Of a stretch of DNA of 64,000 bases, positions 27,278-38,299 are shown piece by piece (within the stretch, counting starts at the first letter, position 1; each line of letters opens with the position of its first letter). Source of the DNA: Plasmodium malariae (Eukaryota; Apicomplexa; Aconoidasida; Haemosporida; Plasmodiidae). The notes under the pieces were generated by a model. That model was not told the DNA's origin and ran no database searches. It saw only the letters and a list, made by a program, of their open reading frames with translations. The stretch lies in NCBI RefSeq assembly GCF_900090045.1, contig NC_041785.1:248001-312000 (forward strand), given 5' to 3'. The position numbers were made by a program, and so were the translations under genes.

Positions 27278-27710
27278 ATAGATTTTTGATATTGCAATAT
27301 ATATTCAAATAGAAAAAAATTAACAATATTCTAATAATATATATTCCTAATGGTAAGGGACACAATATTTATTAAAAAAAATATTTTTTCATTATTTCTT
27401 CGTAAGGACTTAATAAAATATATAGAACTATAATGTTTATTACAACAAAGACTAACAAAATAACTTCACAAATATATTATAGAATTTATATCATATTCTT
27501 ATTTATAAAAAGTCTCGATTAATATAATATAATTTCAACTTTATTCAAAAATATTCAAAATACTTAATTTAATTAATTAACAGTACTGTAATTAAATAAT
27601 TTTTTTATTAATACTTTTATAAATTAAATATATGATCTATTAATATTTCAAAATATTAAATTTTCAACTTTGGAAACATAAAATATTAATAAGGAATTGT
27701 CATACTTATT

Positions 27711-27740
27711 CAGAGAATAATTACTAACAATAACAATTCT
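27711..27740. promoter_or_regulatory. Conserved upstream block, copy G
   Basis: CAGAGAATAATTACTAACAA and following bases, about 435 bp upstream of G's start. It aligns with the F and A blocks, and the neighbouring xTTTTxxATAAxCATTATATTTT string is shared with F. Function is inferred only. Confidence 0.35.
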
Positions 27741-28642
27741 TTTTTTTAACTAATAATTCTAGTTTTCAATAAGCATTATATTTTTCAAGAATTGCCTTTT
27801 ATTATTAAAAAGTTTTAATTTTTATAATAACGTAATAGTGTTAATAATAAATGGAAAAAGAAATAATTTGTGAAGCTTATTGCTTGTATTAGTTGAATCT
27901 CATTATACTTGCTATTTAAACAGAACCATTCTTTTTATATGAAAAAATACAGTATTTAAAAAGTCCAATTTATAACATACTACAAGATCAATGAAAAAAA
28001 ATATTTAAGTAAAAAATTTTTTTTTCATTTTCATCAGAATTTTTAAAAAAAATTCATTATTTTGTTTCATTTATATCATTATATTTAAATTAAAAAGTTT
28101 ATAATTTATCAACATAATTATTATATTTTTATTTTTAACTAAATATGCATATTTATTAAAAATATCTATATAACAAAAAAAAAAAAGATAAAAAATTTCA
28201 CGAAAATTAGCATTATTATATTTCTATTATTTAAATATTAATACGAAATTATCTTGATCTTCAGAAGTATTATATAACATAGTATTCATTACCTGTGCCC
28301 ATTTTTTTAATTTCAGACTCAATCACAATTAAAATTTTTCGAATAAAATATATTAAAACAAATTTAAAAAATTTATGATATTCCATATGAAAATTATAAA
28401 TTATAATAAATTATATACTAAATAAAATAATATCTTACGAAGTATTTACATACACAGGGATAAGTTTGGAGAATATTCGTTTTTTATAGGAATTTTTTGC
28501 ATTTTTTTTCATTAATTATTTGTGTATTTGTATAAATTATTATTTTTTCGTACTATTAAAGCATATTTTGCAATGAATTTAAATTCTTTATAATTTATTT
28601 CATTTTTTTCTTATTACAAAGTATATCCAAAGTGAATGATGT

Positions 28643-28667
28643 TTATATATATATATATATATATATT
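28643..28667. repeat. (TA)n tract
   Basis: An AT dinucleotide run upstream of G, intergenic. Confidence 0.9.
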
Positions 28668-29589
28668 ATTATTTAATCTCTATTATTTTTCGAATTCATA
28701 TGTATATGCATTATAATTTTCATTCTTGTATTCTTCTAAATTTATGAATTATACATTAACATAAAGTATTATTAATAGATTATATACGCAATATTGCACC
28801 CTTTAGTGTAAATAGTTTCTGTTCCTTCAATATTTATATTTAAAGGATAAAAAACAAGATATTTTTAAAATTGCTAAGGAAACTTTGTTCTTAGCTGTAA
28901 AAATATTAGTGATTTTTTAACATTTTCAATATAAAAATGTTACATATTTTCGCATATCCGCTTAGAGCACAAAGCGTTATATATGCACATAATAGTATAA
29001 ATCTTAATTAATATACCAAATAAATAAAATTTTATATTTTTATTCATACTCTTTCTATAATATTGTGATTACAAGTTAAATCGATTGCTTTTTGCTGGAA
29101 TTTATTTTTCCAAATGATTCAATATATCCTATACCCTTAACTACAAATTCACAATTTATAGAAGTTAATATTTATTTATACAAGTGACCGCAAGAAATAA
29201 TGTTCCATTTTAATTTTATCATTATAATTTATATTCTGTCATAGCGGAATTGTTCATTTCTTTAAACATTAATTATATTTATATATTATTTATGATTAAC
29301 AATTTATTTATATATAGGAGTACTTTTATTATATGTTGATTTCATAATATATACGACCTTTGCACATTTATATAAGAATTTATATACATCAATATGGTAT
29401 ATTATATTTCTCATTTATTTATGATATTTTCCCTTTTACTACAAATTATTTCTATTCATATATGTAAGTCTTTATAAATAAAATTATAATTCTTATAGAC
29501 TATTTTAAAGAAATAAACATACATATATATATATATATGTTTTTTCCTTATGTATTACTCTAAAAGTATTTCTTTTTCTTTTTTTTTAT

Positions 29590-29880
29590 AAGTGTATGGT
29601 CTAGATCAGAAATTCGTTTATTAACGTAACGATTTAAATATCCTTTTGAATAAATTCGATTTTTTAATATTACCCAAAATTTTAATAATAATTCTAGCTA
29701 CCAGTATTGTATCTCATCGTACAGGGTTGATCCAAATTTACAATTTTCCACTTATAAACCATAAATTAAAGTCTTTCCTTTACTTTTTTCAGAAAAAAAC
29801 CTTTTTTATACTTCTATTAAACCACCTCCTGTTTTCTTTGCCGTTATTATCATTTCACCATTTATCTCATTAAAAAATGT
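29590..29880 (-). pseudogene. Possible coding remnant, unidentified
   Basis: An island of higher complexity and purine-rich minus strand. Translated fragments such as TAKKTGGGLIEV and CKFGSTLYDEIQYW are interrupted by stops. No exon 1 and no PEXEL were found. The plus-strand open frame over the same bases is Leu/Phe/Ser-rich and looks like the antisense shadow. It may be a decayed exported-protein exon; the family is unknown. Confidence 0.25.
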
Positions 29881-30851
29881 TATTTTAACTTCATATATTT
29901 TAATGTATACTTTTATATCAATTTAAACCAAGTTTCTTTTCATTCTTATAATATTGCTATAACTATTTAATAATAAGATTCCACCTTAACTATTGTTATA
30001 TTGATGGGGTTACACTTATAATTATTAATTTACAAAAATATTATCTTTGTATATTTTTTGCATGAATTCATTATACTCTTAGATTTATTTCATAATTTTT
30101 TCGTTATTTTATTTTTTATAATACTACAAAAAAAGTATTTGTCTATGAAAAAAGAATAAAAATATATATATTTATAATGTAAAGGTTGTAAAATCAAAAT
30201 GGTTTTATGGGGGCTCTTCGCATTATATAAGGTTCATCTTAGATTTAGTTAAATTTTTTATTAGCAATAGCACCGAATAATTCACACTGTACTTTGAATT
30301 AACCTTAACTATAAACTCTTATTTACTTGTACTCAGATAAATTTTTTCAATACACAGTATTCAACTGTATTTTACAGATTATTATCATTTCATATAAAAT
30401 AGACACCCTGCATATAATATTTATTGAACATTTCATAAAAATTCATAAAATATGTAAATGTGAATAGATAATCTAAGAGAAAATGAAAAATACAAATATA
30501 TTTTTACAGATTTGTATTTCATTATTAATACGAACAATATAACATTAAATATAAGAATAGTTTTCTTATGATATATGGATAACAAAAAGATATAAATAAA
30601 TTTTACTTCTATATTTTTTTTATAATTTCAAATAAATAAGTGTGAATATCTTTAATTTCGTCAATGTTTCTAATTTAAGAAGTATTATATAAAGTAGTAT
30701 AGACATTCTCCGTTCCAAATAATTATTTTTGCTTAATACATTAGAGATTGTAAAAAATAAAAGGTATATCTTGTAATCATATAATTATTCCACACATGTT
30801 TTATCTTCACAGAATATATTTTAATAAAATAAAATAATACTTAATAGGAAC

Positions 30852-30874
30852 AAAAAAAAAAAAAAAAAAAAAAA
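30852..30874. repeat. Poly(A) tract, 23 bases
   Basis: One of the longest uninterrupted homopolymers in the window; intergenic, with no adjacent gene end that would suggest a retrocopy. Confidence 0.85.
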
Positions 30875-32547
30875 GTTAAAAATAAATATAATTAATTATT
30901 TTATTGATATACTTACTATAATTACTTCGCTCTCCTAACGCAGAAGTGTTCATATATGATACTCTCCTTTTCTCTTATACCTAGGTATGTTTTTTGAAGA
31001 GAAGATATAAGAATGTATTATTTTAATGTTTCAAAAATACAGTTTAGAGTGTATTAATTTGTGATAAATAAAATATAGATTACTATTATACTATAATTTT
31101 CATTTGAATCTATAAAAAATCAAGTTTAAAAAATAAAATATTATCATGAAAATCAGAAGCAAAAAATATTCATGGGAAATATTATGAAAGGAACTTATTT
31201 AAGTCTTGTAAAAAAAATTATAGTAATTTTTCAAGTATATCATCATCATGTTTATATAACAAGTATAATCCTTCTTAATGATTTATCAATTATTATAAAC
31301 AAAGAATTCTTTAACTGTTATTTTACGTAATATTCGTCATACATAAGAAAGAATTAGTCGTTATCATCATTAACTATTATACTTTTTTACTCTCTTAACA
31401 AAGTTTTAACATATTACATAATATACTTATATATAATCATAAAGAATATCACATATATGTGAGAGTATCTACGCGTTGTTATATTATTGTGGAACATATA
31501 TATTTATTGTCATTACCCCTAAACATAAGTTTTTACACACATACACGTATATTTTACAATGTTACTAATATGGTAAGCAAAATAAATAATATATACATAA
31601 AATGTATTCATATATAATTATATTTAATCCAATAAATTTATGATTTAATAATATAAAGATATGCATAGTTTTTATATTTATAAAATTTTAATATAGTACA
31701 TATTTAATACATTTTGGAAAAATTGAATTAATACCACAATTATGAATACTAATTAAATGATATAAGATTTTAAGTATTCATATAACTACAAATATATATA
31801 ATTTGTAAGTTATTTAACAATTATAAATAATTCATTTCTAATTATGATGGAATTTTCATTATATATTTGTAACTTTAAAATTATATCCTGCAAAAGAAAC
31901 TAAAAGTACGTTAAAATAATGTTTGCATTAAATATACATTATAACATATTTCTTGTATAACAAATATTATAGAATAATCATTAAGATTTTCCTTTAAAAA
32001 ATTATGTATATACATAAGTATATAATATTATATTCTGTCTCTTGCATTAAATGAAGAGAAATACATATTTATTATCACGTTAAAACTAATAATACTTTTT
32101 ATTAATAACCAAAAATAAAAATCATTTTAGACTATAAAAAAATGCACATAATGAAAATTAGAATTTATGAGTTCATATATAAATTAGAATACTTCAAAAA
32201 AATTATATGAATAATGTTATTGTATATTCATTTAACTGATATACATATATTTTATATCTAGTTCTACTTAAATAAAAAAATATATGAGGGTAATCACAAT
32301 ATACAGCTAAGCCGAAACCGTTCATTATAATACAAAATAAAAAATATTAAAATATTCACAATACCAAAAAAAATAGAAACATGTGTTTTTTTGCTCATGT
32401 ATATCACAAAAAACTTGTATTCCAAGGCATGTTAGCAAATAAATAAGCAATTTTACATACGTTTAATAAATATATAAGTAAATATATTACAGGTGTTTCT
32501 TCATATTAAAGACTTCGATGATTGAAAAATATTTCTAATAACTAATT

Positions 32548-33509
32548 TTAACTTTTCCTAAATTTAATTTTTTCATATTTTTTAACTTTTTTATGGTAAT
32601 AAAATATTCCCGATATAATAGTGACACCATATATAAAGAATAGTACTCAATATATTAGAAAGTCAAAAAACGGTGTTATGTAAAAATCTTTATCCTTTTC
32701 TGTGATTTTTACTGTGTACTTGAAAAGCCAACCTACATTGTTCTTCAAATAATTGTGAAAACTCGTATGATCTAGCTGAATTAATGAAAAACTTAATAAC
32801 TTATATAACCCCCTTGTAAAACCATAGTTACAAGAAAAATCTAACATGAGTGATAATGATAGCATCAGAAACAATATTAAAGGTAAAGCAAGTCGTAATC
32901 TGTATTTTTTAAGTATTATTTTTTTGTACAGCTTATCACTAATTGTTCTGTTGTATATAAGAAAATTCTGATAATCAAGTTCATTTAATATTTTTCTTTC
33001 CAAATGGGAATATTTTTTTGTTTCAAATATATAAGATTTATTTTTCGTATCTTTTTTATAGCCTCATGTATTCCCTTGTGAACTTCTATTTGATTCTTTC
33101 ACTTTTGTTTTCACCTCTTTCTCGTTGTTACATATATCATTTTTGTTGTTAAAACTAGTATTAGGTATCTCTTGTCTTGTACATGTAACTTTTGAATTCA
33201 TACTATGTTTATATTTTCCTAGTAATCGATAATCTCTTTTTACTAATTTTTTCCTATTCTTGCTATACTTATCCAATGATATATCAAATATAATCTAAAA
33301 AAAAATGTAAATATTCGTCATCTAATAGTACAAATAATACAGAAGCAAAAACAAAAAGATTTAATTAAAAAAAAAAAAAAATATATTAGTTTTTCAATTT
33401 TCCTTAAATAATATTATAATACAATATTACTGTTAAAATGACATGTCCAAGGTAAAACGATAATCCAAACAAAATTAATCAGTAAAAGTGTCTTTATTTT
33501 TTGTTCCAT
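32548..33509 (-). pseudogene. fam-l/fam-m-type exported protein with two in-frame TGA codons (H)
   Basis: Exon 1 is 33423-33509 (29 codons, MEQKIKTLLLINF...), the intron 33295-33422 is GTATTA...TTTTTAG, and exon 2 is 32548-33294 (249 codons, one continuous frame). A PEXEL-like RLLGK (RDYRLLGKY) is at residues 52-56. A charged linker leads to the fam-l-type core (FETKKYSHLERKILNELDY, NRTISDKLYKKI, KKYRLR), a membrane segment (LALPLILFLMLSLSL), a variable loop, a second hydrophobic segment and the basic tail YYHKKVKKYEKIKFRK. Two in-frame TGA codons, at 33064-33066 and 32647-32649, break it; the rest is undamaged and splice sites are good, so decay is probably recent. It is the best-preserved fam-l-type member here. 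Confidence 0.85.
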
Positions 33510-33923
33510 GATATAGATATATAATATTCCAATATAATAAATAAAAAAAAAGTTAATAATATTAAAATATACGTCTAATGATAAAATGAAATATTTATTT
33601 TTAAAATGTATTCGTAATATTACTAAATAGATGATAAAATGTATATAACTCCATTGTTCTTTACAACACCTACAATAGAATATAAACTTATAAATGCATT
33701 ATATAATGTTTGTTTTAATGTTAATTATAAATAACAAACTTTCAATAACATGAAAAAACCTTAATTAATTCATATATATTCAAAATATATAATCTAACTA
33801 TTAAATGTAGTACATTAATTATATAATATTTTATAAATCATCTTCAGAATAAATTCTGAAATAAATATGCGAATACTTATTATATGTAAATATTTAGTTT
33901 ATATAGTATATATAATGTAGGGA

Positions 33924-33951
<28 letters not shown>
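33924..33951. repeat. (TA)n tract
   Basis: An AT dinucleotide run about 415 bp upstream of H's start, inside the conserved upstream repeat. Confidence 0.9.
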
Positions 33952-33956
<5 letters not shown>

Positions 33957-35401
33957 TCCTATAAGTATTAAGATTATAATTACTGGTGTTAAGAATGCTA
34001 TACTATGTATAATTCAAATGTTATAAATATTTATTTTGGAAAAGGTACTTAATTTTAATGAAATTTTAATTATTATAATAATAAAATAATAGTTCTCATA
34101 AAAGAAAAAAAGTACATTATTCATGTTAATACAATTGTATTAATTCCTCATTAAGCGGATGTGCTTTTTTATAGTGTATAAATTTTATTAAAAAATCAAA
34201 TTTCTGCGGAACTACCTAAATTGTTAAGAAATATATGATCCAAAAACAAATAAGGAGTTATTTTTGTATTTTTCTACTAAAAATTTTTAATAGTACTCTT
34301 TCTAATTAAGTTTAATTTATATCATTTTACCTTATGAAAAATCTCCATATTCATCAACATAATTTTTTTCATTTTTTTTTTTAATTATATACATACGAAA
34401 GAAATATTTATAAAAAAAAATGAGAAAAATTTTTAATGTAGAAATGAAATAAAAATATGCCATGCAGTTCTATTAATTTATAAATAAACAACAGGAATTA
34501 ATTTGCATGCTATATACAGAATATAATATGCACATAACTAACAAGAAAGAATAACAAATTTATCTTCTAAAATACATGATTTAGTAATACTTCTATTTGT
34601 AATATTAGAGCGAATAAATTATATTATACATAATCCTTTAAAATACAGTATTTCAAATTATTTTTGGAGATGCATCATAATAAATATTCATAAATATATA
34701 AATAAATAATATTATATTAAGAACCATTTTAACAGTAAACAATAAATTATTCCTCAATATTCCCATTCCTTATTTGTTATAGTGCAGAGAATGATAATTC
34801 CAAAAATATTATATTCGCCAAAAATTATTGTAACCATCTAAAATAATTCTTTATAATTTCCTTAAAAATTATTATTTTACAAGTGTATAATTAAAAAATT
34901 AATAATATGGAAAGATAGCTAAATATATAACACTATATTTAAATTACATAAATTAACATAATTATATTTATATTTTCTTATCCTATATGTATTCTAGTTC
35001 TTACAATAATTATGAATAATCTTATTTAGCTTTTTGTAGTTTTCCGAACAATTTTTTTGTCTTAGTTTTCTACAATTAATGTTACTATATAAAGAATAAA
35101 ATAACCTATTTTAAATATTTACAGAACGAAATTATAAATTATAAAATTAAAATAAAAAATAAGTGAATATAATTTAATTCTTTTAGGCATTTATTTATAA
35201 ATGGGATTTTTCAGGTCTAAAAGCACTGATTATATCTATATAGTTTTTTGTTCTATTTTTTTAAACAGCAGATATATATTTACATCAATTATTTATTATT
35301 TTTTTTTTAATTATTAAATCACGTAAAAATAGTTTAATTTCCTTCTAGAATTCTAAATATATTCCTTATTATGTATATATAGAATAGGTGAATTGTGCTA
35401 T

Positions 35402-35427
<26 letters not shown>
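35402..35427. repeat. (TA)n tract
   Basis: An AT dinucleotide run within the copy-2 upstream repeat. Confidence 0.9.
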
Positions 35428-35433
<6 letters not shown>

Positions 35434-38299
35434 CTTTAGATGCTTTACATATTACGATTTTTTATATTTAATACATACAAATAAAACTAATAAAATATAA
35501 AGTAATATTAAATTTCATAATATAATTATCATATTTACACTAACAATAAAGTGAAAAACCTACATAAAATAAAATATTCCTTTAAATGCTTAATTTGTAC
35601 AGAATATAGTATATCGTTTATATGGTTACAAGTATAATATATTTATGTATATCTATATTTGTTGCTTTTCCAGAAGTAATAAATGTTTTAAAATTTTCCT
35701 TTTTTATATAAAATATTTGTTATATTATTTCTAAAAAGACATTATTCTTAAATAAATACTTACACTCCCTAAGCATATGCAGATTTATAAGACTAATAAT
35801 GTATTAATCTATAAATAAATATATTATACAAAAGAGCAATAATTTTTGTAAGATAATTAAAATCTCTAGATATGAATATAGTACACGTAAAAATTACATG
35901 ACTAAGTGCAAGCGCTGTCGATACATAAAACTTGTAAATGAGATTCATGAAACTCCTCAATTTCAATGAACATCATTTTACATAAAAACATCAATTAAGA
36001 TGTTATTCCTACTAGAAGAAACACATTCAAGTGATTCTCAGAATGAACTTATCTAAAAACTTCCCATAATTACATTCATATTTATAACATTTTTTTTCAT
36101 ATTCTTCCTTTTTCTCAAACTATAAATTTTTCAAATTAAAAATGATAATGCTTTTCTATAACCCCTTTAATCTATTATGACAAAAATTACTGTTTTAATG
36201 GTGTCTTACCTATAAATATGTATTTTTTTTAAAATTATTTTACTTCACTTAACAAACAATGTTGCCAACAATAAAAAAAAAATTACAAACTCCTTGAAAT
36301 ATATGAATGTAAAATATGAACATATAACTATACATTATTCTTAAAATCATTATACATATGTAACAGTACTTATTATATAAAATACGGCACTGTAAATTAC
36401 TCTAATTTATAAATATTCAAATATAATAATCGTTGTGTATATAATATAAATTCGTGACTAAGTTAATTCAAGGTTGTTTTAAAAAAATACACAAAAAATG
36501 TATGAATAATTTTTTTTAATAATCATACTAGCAATATAATAGTATTTATGTGGGTATTATTGTAACGGAACGCTAAAAGTTCAAATGTAAAATTCACTGT
36601 AAACTCTTTTGACAAGGTGGAAAAAACAAAATGTGCAATTCAAAGACAAATATTTTATTCATAATTATATGCTGTGAAGTAAACATAGAGAATATTCAAA
36701 AAAACATTAATTTTAATATGATAACTAATATCTATATTATTATTCAGCGCACATATATTTTGAATAAATAGTAGTTCTAAGAGACAACCTATCCATATGA
36801 TATATATAAGTAGAAATATAATAGAAAGGACAACCTATTAATTGAATAATAGTAACGTTAATAGAAGCTCCAAATGATAAATAAAATTATCATGAATTTA
36901 ATTAAAAATACGTAATAAGAAGTATTAGTTATAATTTAATGTATAATTGAATACAAATAATCATATTTATACGGTAATACTTAAATAATGACAAACGTGA
37001 TAATTCATTGAATTCAAAATTTTAAAATATCAAAGCTAACATCAAATAATTTGATATTAAATATACTACAAATTTAATGATTATACGTAATTCATTAAGA
37101 TTAAATGGTAAAATTTATAAATTAATATAATCACAAGTTACACATTTAGGAAATGTATATAAATATAATATATTCCATTATTAATGAAATCATATATAAA
37201 ACAAATTCCCCGTATAATATATCATTTTATATTTAGGGTTATAAATAAAAGTATACAAATAAAATTAAAGCATATATAACTTAATATAGATTTATTTATC
37301 ATACTCCTAATACATATTTTTCTTTATGCGTGCTTGCGTTATTTGAGTACATAGTTAATTGTAAAATCTATAATGAAATAATATGAACCGTAATTTTAAA
37401 TATGTGAATATTTTTTTATAATAATATATATTACAGCAACTAGAATAAACGTTTATACTTATTAAATAAGAAAAAAGTAAAATTTCATATAAACATATAT
37501 TTTTTCTTAAATATATATTGGCTTTTACACGGTAGAACTTTTTATGTATATAGTATGGTTGTTAGCTAATATTATGTTAATAATTTTTTTATGGAATATA
37601 ACTGCTTCAATATTGTATATTATATTTTATATATATAATTTATGCAATAGATTCGTAATATTATCAAAAATACTTCTATAATTCACGTGAACACTTATTA
37701 ATTTTTAAATGATTATAAATTAAATGAGAAGTATAAACAGTATCATCACGCAATAACATTATCATATATTAAAGCAGAAAAAGAAAAATAAATGAAAAAA
37801 TAATATAAAATAAGTCTTATGCTTATACCAAATATTATATAATCCTCCAAATATAAAAATAATTTTGTTTTTTTTTACTAATATGTTTATATTTATATAT
37901 AAATGAATAAATTAATAAAACAAAGTAATGTGTTATTTATTATAAACTTAATAAAATTGTAAGAAGGAATTTAACTGCTTCTGATCATTAATTATTATAG
38001 TAAAAAATTTTTAAAAAAGTAAAATGTATTTATACTGCTTCCAGAAATATAGATGAATTATAGTATATATAAGAAATGCAAAATAAAAATTAATATAATT
38101 TTAATTCTATATTTAAAAAAAATACGTATTATTTTATCCAAAGTTTAGTTATATCAAATTATGGTGATTCATTTTTTTTAATATATAATCTTCATTTCAT
38201 TGACATATCATAATGAACCATTTTATTGTGTAGCTTAGACGCATTTTCTTATTAAATAATTTAAAGTAGCTAATAATTGCACATTACAGAATCATTAAA

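Larger units (their letters stand above)
27278..32547. other. Intergenic DNA between G and H
   Basis: No complete gene is found. It contains the 5' flank of G (conserved block at 27711-27740, A-tract near 28171-28182), a TA tract at 28643-28667, a 23-base A-tract at 30852-30874, the more complex island at 29590-29880 noted separately, and the 3' flank of H. The rest is low-complexity A/T DNA. Confidence 0.5.
33800..37600. repeat. Diverged long repeat, copy 2 (upstream of H)
   Basis: The partner of about 22.0-25.6 kb, in the same orientation and at matching distances from the adjacent gene starts; the landmarks are listed there. Gaps, including the TA tracts, differ between the copies. Confidence 0.6.

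Noticed and set aside
28643..28667. TA tracts considered as origins, attachment sites or CRISPR-like repeats
   Set aside because: Simple dinucleotide runs without spacers or unit structure, as expected at this base composition.
37231..37241. TTTAGGGTT, a match to the Plasmodium telomere unit
   Set aside because: A single isolated unit, not an array; expected by chance in 64 kb.
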